Made by a program: the position numbers and the translations under genes | The notes under the pieces: generated by a model | The model's input: only the letters and a program-made list of their open reading frames with translations | The model's database searches: none | What the model was told of the DNA's origin: nothing | Part shown: positions 1 to 5,912 of the stretch, one piece after another | Layout of the letters: the number at the start of each line of letters is the position of its first letter | How positions within the stretch are numbered: the stretch's first letter is position 1 | Assembly: GCA_005883655.1 (NCBI GenBank) | Contig: VBDA01000205.1 | Coordinates: forward strand, 1-6,017 | DNA length: 6,017 nucleotides | Direction of reading: 5' to 3' | Source: Betaproteobacteria bacterium | GTDB lineage: Bacteria; Pseudomonadota; Gammaproteobacteria; Burkholderiales; Casimicrobiaceae

Positions 1-1
1 C

Positions 2-1281
2 TACGATCTGCTCGGACTCAAGGGAGTCACCGTCTACGGGCTCAACAGCACGCTCTTTTCCGAGGTGCTGACCTTTTTCCCCATTGCCTACCTGACGCTG
101 CGGCCGCTGCTTGCCGCGATCGACTCGAACGTCGAAGGCATGGCGTTCTCGCTCGGGGCGTCCCGCTGGCGGGTCTTCCGCACCGTGACGCTGCCGCTCA
201 CCGTCCCCGGGCTCGCCAACGCGTTCCTCCTCCTCTTCGCTGCATCGCTCGCCGACTTCGCGACCCCGTTGATCCTTGCCGGCAACCAATTTCCGGTGCT
301 GCCGACGCAAGCGTACTTGCAGATCACGGGCCTTTTCGATCTGCGCGGCGGCGCCGCCTTGTCGTTCGCGCTGCTGCTGCCTGCCCTCGCCGTGTTCCTG
401 TTGCAGCGCTATTGGGTGAGCCGTCGCTATTACGTGACGATCACCGGCAAGGGCGCCGGCCAGACGCCGTTCGACAGCATCTCCCCCGGCATGCGCGCGG
501 TTCTGCTGGCTGCCTGCGCGCTAGTCGCGCTCGTCGTGGTCTATTTCTACGTGCTGCTGCTCTACGCCTCGCTCGTCGTGGCACTGGGCGCTAACCACGG
601 CTTCACGCTGCAACACTACCGCACGATCTTTACCGACGGGCTGAAGGCAATTCGCGACACGTTGATCATCGCCGGCTTGGCGACGCCGCTCGGCGGGCTC
701 TACGGGATCCTGCTCGGGTATCTGGTCACCAAGAAGTCGTTTGCCGGGCGCCGTACGATGGAGCTCGTCTCGATGATCAATTACGCGTTGCCCGGGACGA
801 TCGTCGGCATCGCCTATTTGATCGCGTTCAATGATCCACCGTTGGAATTGACCGGTACGGCGCTCATCATCATCGCCTGCTACATCTTCCGTTACGGCCC
901 TACCGGCATCCGGGCCACGGTCGCTCTGCTGCAGCAAATCGACAAGAGCCTTGAGGAGGCCTCGCAGGGGCTCGGTGCTGGGAGCGGCGAGACGTTTCGC
1001 CGCGTCACCTTGCCGCTGATCATGCCGGCGTTCTTTGCCGGGCTCGGCGTCGTGTTCATTCGGTCGATGACCGCGCGACGATCTTCCTGGTGTCGATCAG
1101 CTGGACCCTCATCACGGTCAAGATACTGGAGAACATCACCGAGCTGTCGCTGGGTCCGGCGGCGGCGTTTTCGGTCCTCGTCGTTGCGATCGTGTTTGTG
1201 GTGATTGCCATTATCGGCCGGGTGCTGCGCCTCTTCCGCGCGCCCGGCGCGGTGCCGATGACGAGCCTTCTCGGAGGATGA
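2..1281 (+). CDS. ABC transporter permease, fused double-domain (FbpB/AfuB-like), 5'-truncated and frameshifted
   Basis: Inner-membrane permease of a binding-protein-dependent importer, with two permease modules in one chain. The reading frame is open from base 2, so the start lies outside the window. Each module shows the cytoplasmic EAA loop that docks on the ATPase: the first at about 134-198 (EGMAFSLGASRWRVF...LP) and the second at about 956-1020 (EASQGLGAGSGETFRR...LP). Hydrophobic membrane segments surround both. A short soluble stretch and a new membrane segment near 490-590 mark the module boundary. The frame breaks at about 1073-1081: after RSMTA the original frame becomes Arg/Ser-rich junk ending at 1204, while the next frame continues with TIFLVSISW and a final membrane helix to TGA at 1279-1281. 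The fused architecture and the SMTA...FLVS segment are typical of ferric-iron, 2-aminoethylphosphonate and related importers; the substrate is unproven. The ATPase gene follows after 1 nt. Confidence 0.85.
1078..1281 (+). pseudogene. Out-of-frame 3' end of the ABC permease
   Basis: This is the C-terminal part of the permease, readable only in the frame one base behind the upstream part. It begins TIFLVSISWTLITVKI, matching what should follow SMTA(ISA) in this family, then has a long hydrophobic helix (about 1165-1220, FSVLVVAIVFVVIAII) and a short basic tail ending at the TGA at 1279-1281. That TGA overlaps the spacer between the GGAGG and the GTG start of the ATPase gene, so this frame is the natural end of the permease. 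An internal ATG at 1090 is not a believable independent start: no ribosome binding site stands before it and it falls inside a conserved segment. Confidence 0.7.
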
Positions 1282-1282
1282 C

Positions 1283-2380
1283 GTGGAGACGATCGGCGTT
1301 CATGTCGACGGCGTATCCAAGCGTTACGCGCATCGCGTGAAGGGTGAGATATACGCCGCCCGCGACGTGCGGCTCGACGTCCGGCCGGGCGAATTCCTGA
1401 CCCTGCTCGGGCCCTCGGGCTGCGGCAAGACGACAACGCTGCGAATGATTGCCGGCTATGAAAAGCCGGATGCAGGGCGTATTCGCTTCGGCGGACAGGA
1501 CGTGACCGACCTGCCGGCGAACCAGCGCAACATCGGGTTCGTTTTCCAGAATTACGCGCTCTTTCCACACCTTTCGGTGTTCGAGAACGTTGCATATGGC
1601 CTGCGCGTGCGCGGCCAGAGCGACGACGTCATTGCAAACAGCGTCGGCGACGTTCTCACGCTAGTGGGCCTGGCCGGATACGAGCAGCAATTTTCCGGCC
1701 AGCTTTCGGGCGGAGAGCAGCAACGTGTCGCACTCGCGCGCGCGATCGTCATCCGGCCGCGCGTGCTGTTGTTCGATGAGCCGCTATCCAATCTCGATGC
1801 GAAACTGCGGGTCCAGATGCGCCAGGAAATTCGCGACCTGCAGCGCCGGCTCGCGATCACGACCGTGTACGTGACCCACGATCAGGAAGAAGCGATGGCG
1901 GTATCCGACCGGATCGCCGTGATGCACCAGGGCAGCGTCGTCCAGGAAGGAACCGCCGAGGATCTCTACCACCGCCCGACGTCGCAGTTCGTGGCCCAGT
2001 TCGTCGGACGCATGAATCTCATCGCGGGACGGGTAGCGGCGATCGCCGGCAGGACAGCGGACATTGCTGTGCTCGGTGCGCTGATCAGCGCTCCCTTGCC
2101 GCGCCGTGATCTCGCACCGGGTGACCCGGTGCAGATCATTGTCCGCCCCGAAGCCATCGAAGTCGTGCGCGGCGGCGATGAAAAAACACATTCGGACCTG
2201 CTGCCTGCGACCATCGTGTCGCGCACATTTCTCGGTGAGAAAATCGAGTATTCAGTGCGCTGCGCGCAAGAAATGCTGCAAATCGTCCGTTACAACGAGG
2301 GGCCCGGCGCACTCATTCCGGAGGGTGCAACCGTCTTGCTTCGCTTTGCCGCGGACGCCGTCACCGTTCTTACTGATTGA
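1283..2380 (+). CDS. ABC transporter ATP-binding protein with TOBE domain
   Basis: Cytoplasmic ATPase that powers the importer of the upstream permease. The 365 residues show, in order, Walker A GPSGCGKTT (43-51), Q-loop Q89 in FQNYALFPH, signature LSGGEQQ (141-147), Walker B VLLFDEP (161-167), D-loop SNLD (169-172) and switch His199 in VTHDQEEAMAVSDR. A C-terminal TOBE-type regulatory domain follows (about 283-363, starting VQIIVRPEAIEVV). Length and order are normal for the FbpC/PotA/UgpC-type importer ATPases. The GTG start at 1283 is chosen because GGAGG lies at 1273-1277, 5 nt upstream, and the permease stop ends at 1281; the two genes are almost certainly co-transcribed and translationally coupled. 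All catalytic motifs are intact, unlike the permease. The substrate could be ferric iron, phosphonate, polyamine or a similar solute; nothing visible decides. Confidence 0.95.
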   Translation: METIGVHVDGVSKRYAHRVKGEIYAARDVRLDVRPGEFLTLLGPSGCGKTTTLRMIAGYEKPDAGRIRFGGQDVTDLPANQRNIGFVFQNYALFPHLSVFENVAYGLRVRGQSDDVIANSVGDVLTLVGLAGYEQQFSGQLSGGEQQRVALARAIVIRPRVLLFDEPLSNLDAKLRVQMRQEIRDLQRRLAITTVYVTHDQEEAMAVSDRIAVMHQGSVVQEGTAEDLYHRPTSQFVAQFVGRMNLIAGRVAAIAGRTADIAVLGALISAPLPRRDLAPGDPVQIIVRPEAIEVVRGGDEKTHSDLLPATIVSRTFLGEKIEYSVRCAQEMLQIVRYNEGPGALIPEGATVLLRFAADAVTVLTD

Positions 2381-2412
2381 GCTTTTCCAAATGGATGACA
2401 CCGCGTACCGTT

Positions 2413-2489
2413 TCGTCATTCCCGCGAAAGCGGGAATCCAGCGTCGTTGGTCTAAAGTCGCTGCATCTCCGCTTTCGCGGGGACGACGA
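2413..2489. repeat. Dispersed palindromic repeat, imperfect inverted pair (dRS3-like core)
   Basis: An inverted-repeat element of about 77 bp lies between the ATPase gene and the exported-protein gene. The left arm contains the perfect palindrome ATTCCCGCGAAAGCGGGAAT (2418-2437), an 8-bp stem closed by a GAAA tetraloop, preceded by TCGTC. The right arm is a degenerate inverted copy: CTCCGC-TTTC-GCGGGG at 2467-2482, then GACGACGA. The outer ends pair as TCGTC with GACGA. This core is a known dispersed intergenic repeat of betaproteobacteria and resembles the neisserial dRS3 repeat. When translated, the left arm gives the well-known artefact peptide VIPAKAGIQ, so it should not be counted as coding. 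No transposase is present. The stem lies 38 nt after the ATPase stop and might stabilise the mRNA end; it has no U-tract. Confidence 0.85.
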
Positions 2490-2528
2490 TATTCACAGCT
2501 AGACGCTTTGCCGGGAGGAAAAAAACGC

Positions 2529-3056
2529 TTGTTGGTAGGGCGCTTCGTCTTGCTCGCCTCGCTCGTGCTCGTAGGGCTCGCCTGCGCACCGGGTGCGGTA
2601 GTGCTCGGCGCGGAAGCGCCGCGCGAAGTACACGGCATGTCCGACGCCTTTGCCGCTCCCGGCGTGGCGATGGCCTGGGGAGTCGTGCGAGGAGCGAGCG
2701 AAACGGCAACGGTCGTTGTCGCTCGCATCGTTACCGATCCGGCGATGTACCCATGGCTCGCCGTCACAGGCGGCGATCCCTTTACGCACCGCACAGGTTC
2801 CTTGCTGGCGGCAACGCGGAGCGCCGGTGTCATCGACGTGCGGTCTCCTCGGGCTCAGTTCGCCGACCTTCCCCGCACCGAATTTCGCCTTTACCAATCC
2901 GCGGCGGCGGTGCAGCAGGATGTGCCCGCACTGGTCGTATTCTTTCTTGGCGTGCCCGATACCACACCCGAATTCGCCACCGAGGACAAGCTCCAGGCGT
3001 ACCTCGGCGATCGCGTTGCGCGCCTCGCCGGCACCGGCGGAGGCAAGCCGCCGTGA
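2529..3056 (+). CDS. Hypothetical exported protein
   Basis: I do not recognise this 175-residue protein. Its N-terminus is a plausible signal peptide: a short start with Arg5, a hydrophobic core (about residues 6-18, FVLLASLVLVGLA) and possible cleavage near VLGA-EA (around residue 28). Cys19 in VGLAC is a weak lipobox because the -3 position is Gly. The mature part is globular with no further clear membrane helix; a hydrophobic strand and turn (PALVVFFLGVPDTTPEF, 133-149) is its most distinctive piece. The TTG start at 2529 is chosen because GGGAGG lies at 2513-2518, 10 nt upstream. An in-frame TTG at 2508 would give a more basic signal-peptide start (MPGGKKR) but lacks a ribosome binding site. 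An ATG at 2391 would translate the palindromic repeat and is unlikely. The gene is convergent with the aldehyde dehydrogenase, 53 nt away. Good codon usage and a signal peptide support a real gene. Confidence 0.7.
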   Translation: MLVGRFVLLASLVLVGLACAPGAVVLGAEAPREVHGMSDAFAAPGVAMAWGVVRGASETATVVVARIVTDPAMYPWLAVTGGDPFTHRTGSLLAATRSAGVIDVRSPRAQFADLPRTEFRLYQSAAAVQQDVPALVVFFLGVPDTTPEFATEDKLQAYLGDRVARLAGTGGGKPP

Positions 3057-3109
3057 CCCGCGCTGAACGCGGCGGGAGACTAGGACGTTGTGGCCGCTAT
3101 TGAAGCGGA

Positions 3110-4543
3110 TCAATCCATCTGAGTGATGAACTTGGTATTGAGATAGCCATCGAAGGTTTCGCTCCCGCCTTCTCTGCCATAGCCGCTGTCGTTGATTCCG
3201 CCAAACGGCGTTTCCGGGAAGGTCATCCCGAAGTGATTGATATTGACCATGCCGGCGGCAAGCGCGTCCGATATCGCATGCGCTGTTTTCGATGAGGTGG
3301 TGAATGCGAACGCCGCCAGCCCATAGCTCAGACTGTTGGCACGGCGCACGACCTCGTCGAAATCCTTGAACGGCGTCACCGCGGCTATCGGCCCGAATGG
3401 CTCGTCGGTCATCAAGCGGGATTGGTCCGTGAGATCGGTGACGACCGTCGGCGCGAAAAAGTTGCCCCTGGTGCCGAGGCGCTTTCCTCCCGTGGCGATC
3501 GTTCCTCCGTGCGTGAGCGCGTCCGCGACAAACAGCTCCATCGCCTCGACCCTTCGCGAATGGCACAGCGGCCCCATCTGCGTGCCTTCATCCAGCCCTG
3601 CGCCCACGTTGATGTTGCCGATGGCGCGAGTGAAGCGCTCCACATACGAGTCATGCGCGTCTCGCTGCACGTAGAAGCGGGTGGGCGAGATACAGACCTG
3701 GCCGGCATTGCGCATCTTGTAGGCGGCGAGCATGTCCGCGGCACGCTCGATGTCGGCATCGTCGAAGATGATGACAGGTGCGTGCCCGCCGAGCTCCATC
3801 GTAGTGCGCTTCATGTGCTGCCCCGCCAGGGCCGCCAACCGCTTGCCGACGGGAACCGAGCCGGTGAACGAAATCTTGCGCACGATGGGCGATCGAATCA
3901 GATACTCAGAAACCTCGCTCGGAACGCCCCAGACGAGGTTCAGGCAGCCTGCAGGAAGGCCGGCGTCCTCGAACAAATGCCCGAGAGCCAGAATGGCCGA
4001 CGGAGCGTCTTCGGGTCCCTTGAGTATGATCGTGCAGCCGGCGCCGAGCGCCGCACAGATCTTGCGGATGGCCTGGTTGAACGGAAAATTCCAAGGAGTG
4101 AATGCGGCGCAGACACCGACCGGCTCCTGCACCACCAGTTGCCGCACATTGGGCAATCGTGCCGGGATGACCCGCCCATAGATGCGGCGGCACTCCTCCG
4201 CGTGCCAATCGGCGTGATCGGCGCAGGCCTTCACTTCGGCTAAGGCCTCCGCGAGCGGCTTGCCCTGGTCGAGCGTCAGGTTGCGGGCGATTTGCGGCGC
4301 GCGCTCGCGTGTCAGCTCGCCGACCTTGCGCAACATCTGGCTGCGCTCCATGGGCGAGCTCCTGCGCCACGATTCGAATGCGCGCTGCGCGCTGGTCAAG
4401 GCCCGGTCGAGGTCCGCGGTCGTCGCGTGCGGCAATCGGCCGAGAATCTCGTCCGTAGCGGGATTGAGGACTTCCTGCTCCGGCCGACCCTCACCGCTTG
4501 CCCAAGTCCCATCGATATAGAGCGCGAGTGTTTCATACGTCAT
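3110..4543 (-). CDS. NAD(P)-dependent aldehyde dehydrogenase, succinate-semialdehyde dehydrogenase type
   Basis: Cytoplasmic oxidation of an aldehyde to its acid with NAD(P)+. The 477 residues cover a complete ALDH fold. Visible are the oxyanion Asn152 in FTPWNFPF, cofactor Lys175 in IILKGPEDAP, the Rossmann turn FTGS (226-229), general base Glu250 in MELGGHAP, nucleophile Cys284 in NAGQVCISPTR, Glu381 in DEPFGP, and the C-terminal PFGG motif (446-449) followed by DSGYGREGG. These and the length fit the succinate-semialdehyde dehydrogenase (GabD-like) group, but substrate choice within this group is often different, so glutarate or other semialdehydes remain possible. The cofactor segment reads KGPED where many relatives have KPAE or KPSE. 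The ATG at 4543 is preferred over an upstream TTG at 4576 because GAGGA lies 8 nt before it and the protein then begins MTYETLALYIDG, as relatives do. No transaminase or regulator is adjacent to confirm a GABA pathway. Confidence 0.93.
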   Translation of the reverse strand: MTYETLALYIDGTWASGEGRPEQEVLNPATDEILGRLPHATTADLDRALTSAQRAFESWRRSSPMERSQMLRKVGELTRERAPQIARNLTLDQGKPLAEALAEVKACADHADWHAEECRRIYGRVIPARLPNVRQLVVQEPVGVCAAFTPWNFPFNQAIRKICAALGAGCTIILKGPEDAPSAILALGHLFEDAGLPAGCLNLVWGVPSEVSEYLIRSPIVRKISFTGSVPVGKRLAALAGQHMKRTTMELGGHAPVIIFDDADIERAADMLAAYKMRNAGQVCISPTRFYVQRDAHDSYVERFTRAIGNINVGAGLDEGTQMGPLCHSRRVEAMELFVADALTHGGTIATGGKRLGTRGNFFAPTVVTDLTDQSRLMTDEPFGPIAAVTPFKDFDEVVRRANSLSYGLAAFAFTTSSKTAHAISDALAAGMVNINHFGMTFPETPFGGINDSGYGREGGSETFDGYLNTKFITQMD

Positions 4544-4716
4544 GGCAGGATTCCTCGAAAGCATCGATTTGGTCAAGCGAGAGGCTGATGGCGCGGGTCA
4601 CGTCGAGCATCATCGGCAGATGATTGGTCGCGATCGCAACACCCGCGGATGGCGCTCAAGCGTCGGCGGGTTGACAATCCGCGCGCCAGCCCTTAACTTC
4701 CAAGCATAGCGCCGAT

Positions 4717-4745
4717 TTGACCCTAGCTTGCGGGCGCTCTACAAA
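4717..4745 (+). promoter_or_regulatory. Candidate sigma-70 promoter for metH
   Basis: TTGACC at 4717-4722 and TACAAA at 4740-4745 are separated by exactly 17 nt, a good -35/-10 pair (5/6 and 4/6 matches). Initiation would fall near 4752, giving a leader of roughly 66 nt before the GTG start. A second, poorer pair lies upstream: a perfect TTGACA at 4671-4676 and a weak TTAACT at 4693-4698, with 16-nt spacing. Both point toward metH and lie in otherwise non-coding DNA. Assignment is by consensus match only. Confidence 0.5.
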
Positions 4746-4769
4746 TGCAGCTAAAGCGGCTTTCGACGG

Positions 4770-4807
4770 AAACCCGCTCGGCGGCAGCTGAACGGGTTTT
4801 TTGTTTT
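4770..4807 (+). terminator. Terminator-like hairpin in the metH leader (possible attenuator)
   Basis: AAACCCG (4770-4776) pairs with CGGGTTT (4793-4799) across a 16-nt loop and is followed at once by a T-rich run, TTTGTTTT (4800-4807). This is the form of a Rho-independent terminator, though its loop is large. It sits between the promoter and the GGAG ribosome binding site at 4808-4811, so it would act in the leader rather than at a gene end. No plus-strand gene lies upstream for it to terminate. A competing stem, AGCGG (4755-4759) with CCGCT (4774-4778), uses the same bases as the 5' side and could act as an antiterminator. An alternative reading is a simple U-rich translation enhancer next to the ribosome binding site. 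Confidence 0.4.
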
Positions 4808-4817
4808 GGAGACCAAC

Positions 4818-5825
4818 GTGAACGAGATCAACGACAAGACCGCGCTGCTCGAAAGCCTCCTCAGGCAGCGGATCCTGATACTGGATGGCGCCATGGGCAC
4901 CATGATCCAGGCCTACAAGCTCTCCGAGGACGGCTATCGCGGCCCGGCGGCGTGCGGATTGCACGATCACGCGCACGATCTAAAAGGCGACAACGACCTG
5001 CTGGTGCTCACCCGGCCCGAAATCGTGCGCGAGATCCACAACGAGTTTCTTGAAGCGGGCGCGGATATCATCGAGACCAATACCTTCAACGCGACGCGGA
5101 TCGCACAAGCGGACTACAAGCTCGAAAACCGGGTGCGCGAGATCAACCTCGCCGCAGCAAGGATCGCCCGCGAGTGTGCCGACGCGTGGACGGTGAAGAC
5201 GCCCGACAAGCCCCGGTTCGTCGCCGGAGCGCTCGGGCCCACCAACCGCACGGCGACGATCTCGCCCGACGTCAACGACCCGGGTTTTCGCAACGTGAGC
5301 TACGACGAGCTGGTCGCCGCGTATACCGAAGCGATCGACGGCCTGGTGGAGGGCGGCGCCGATCTGTTGCTGGTCGAGACGGTGTTCGATACGCTCAACG
5401 CCAAGGCTGCGCTGTTTGCCATTGAAACCTACTTCGAGCAGCACAGGATCCGCCTTCCGCTCATCGTCTCCGGCACGATCACCGATGCCTCGGGGCGCAC
5501 GCTCTCGGGCCAGACGCCGGAAGCTTTCTGGGACTCGGTCCGACACGCAAGACCGATGGCCGTGGGGCTCAACTGCGCGCTCGGCGCGGCGTTGATGCGG
5601 CCCTACATCGAGGAGATCTCGCGCGTGGCCGACACCTTCGTCTCATGCTATCCGAACGCGGGATTGCCCAATCCCATGAGTGATACCGGCTACGACGAAA
5701 CGCCCGAGACCACCGCCCGCCTGATCGAGGACTTCGCCAGGAACGGCTTTATTGCCGAGGCGGTACACAACCTGCCTCCTAGAAAGGTGGCGACGAGCGA
5801 CGCGGCGCAAACCGCCGCGGTTTGA
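4818..5825 (+). CDS. metH: Methionine synthase homocysteine-binding module (split MetH N-terminal part), zinc motif deleted
   Basis: This module of cobalamin-dependent methionine synthase binds homocysteine on zinc for methyl transfer from methylcobalamin. The 335 residues are a TIM-barrel S-methyltransferase with family motifs in order: ILDGAMGTMIQ (21-31), ETNTFNATRIAQADY (86-100), GALGPTNRTATISPDV (137-152), LVETVFDTLNAKAA (185-198), SGTITDASGRTLSGQTPEAF (218-237), GLNCALG with the first zinc Cys253 (250-256), and PNAGLPN (279-285). The family then requires a GGCC motif carrying the other two zinc cysteines. Here FARNGF (306-311) runs directly into IAEAVHNLPPRKV, so about 17 residues including both cysteines are absent in frame. 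The ORF ends 14 residues later without the folate, cobalamin and activation domains. The GTG at 4818 is chosen for GGAG 6 nt upstream; an in-frame TTG at 4806 lacks one. Identity as a MetH module is clear; activity as written is doubtful, and it may be a pseudogene or a sequence error. Confidence 0.88.
   Translation: MNEINDKTALLESLLRQRILILDGAMGTMIQAYKLSEDGYRGPAACGLHDHAHDLKGDNDLLVLTRPEIVREIHNEFLEAGADIIETNTFNATRIAQADYKLENRVREINLAAARIARECADAWTVKTPDKPRFVAGALGPTNRTATISPDVNDPGFRNVSYDELVAAYTEAIDGLVEGGADLLLVETVFDTLNAKAALFAIETYFEQHRIRLPLIVSGTITDASGRTLSGQTPEAFWDSVRHARPMAVGLNCALGAALMRPYIEEISRVADTFVSCYPNAGLPNPMSDTGYDETPETTARLIEDFARNGFIAEAVHNLPPRKVATSDAAQTAAV
5809..5823 (+). terminator. Weak terminator-like hairpin at the metH stop
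   Basis: AAACCG (5809-5814) and CGGTTT (5818-5823) form a perfect 6-bp stem with a 3-nt loop, overlapping the TGA stop of the MetH module at 5823-5825. Only a short T-rich stretch follows (GATTTCC), so it is at best a weak intrinsic terminator. It lies in the right place, between convergent genes. The A-rich left arm would give the minus-strand transcript an equally short U stretch. Confidence 0.3.
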
Positions 5826-5912
5826 TTTCCGATCGCGCGTGCGGATTGCAGCGGCCGCCGACCCGCGCCCTGTCCGACTTCCACCCACGGGAGCGGCGCA
5901 GCTCGGCGTCCG

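Larger units (their letters stand above)
4544..4817. other. Divergent intergenic region between aldehyde dehydrogenase and metH
   Basis: These 274 nt separate the two divergent start codons. The right part holds the metH promoter candidates and leader hairpin listed separately. The left part contains a minus-strand reading frame (4655 down to the TGA at 4535-4533), open for 40 codons with protein-like composition (for example LPMMLDVTRAISLSLDQIDA), overlapping the dehydrogenase start. It has two ATGs at 4613 and 4610 but no ribosome binding site, so it is reported only as a possibility. I see no convincing promoter reading toward the dehydrogenase, no cobalamin-box GCCACTG and no SAH-riboswitch core. 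Confidence 0.6.

Noticed and set aside
2106..2528. Upstream in-frame extension of the exported protein, including an ATG at 2391
   Set aside because: It overlaps the ATPase in another frame and then translates the palindromic repeat into the artefact VIPAKAGIQ; the ribosome binding site and signal peptide support a start near 2529.
3058..3108. Two 5-bp GC-rich hairpins (3058-3072 and 3094-3108) as a bidirectional terminator between the convergent genes
   Set aside because: The stems are short and neither is followed by a T-run on either strand; chance hairpins of this size are common at this GC content.
2499..3566. Long minus-strand open frame of 355 codons
   Set aside because: It runs antisense to the exported-protein gene and then out of frame through the dehydrogenase; the translation is rich in Arg, His and Gly with no motif, typical of a shadow frame in GC-rich DNA.
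3422..4243. Plus-strand open frame of 273 codons antisense to the aldehyde dehydrogenase
   Set aside because: It is the complement of a gene with all catalytic residues intact, and its own translation is compositionally odd with no recognisable domain.
4680..4817. Cobalamin or S-adenosylhomocysteine riboswitch before metH
   Set aside because: No GCCACTG B12 box or SAH-riboswitch core is visible, and the leader from the better promoter is only about 66 nt, too short for a B12 riboswitch.
4745..5053. ATG reading frame through the metH leader as a leader peptide
   Set aside because: It has no ribosome binding site, no run of Met codons, and continues out of frame deep into the MetH gene with Arg-rich sequence.
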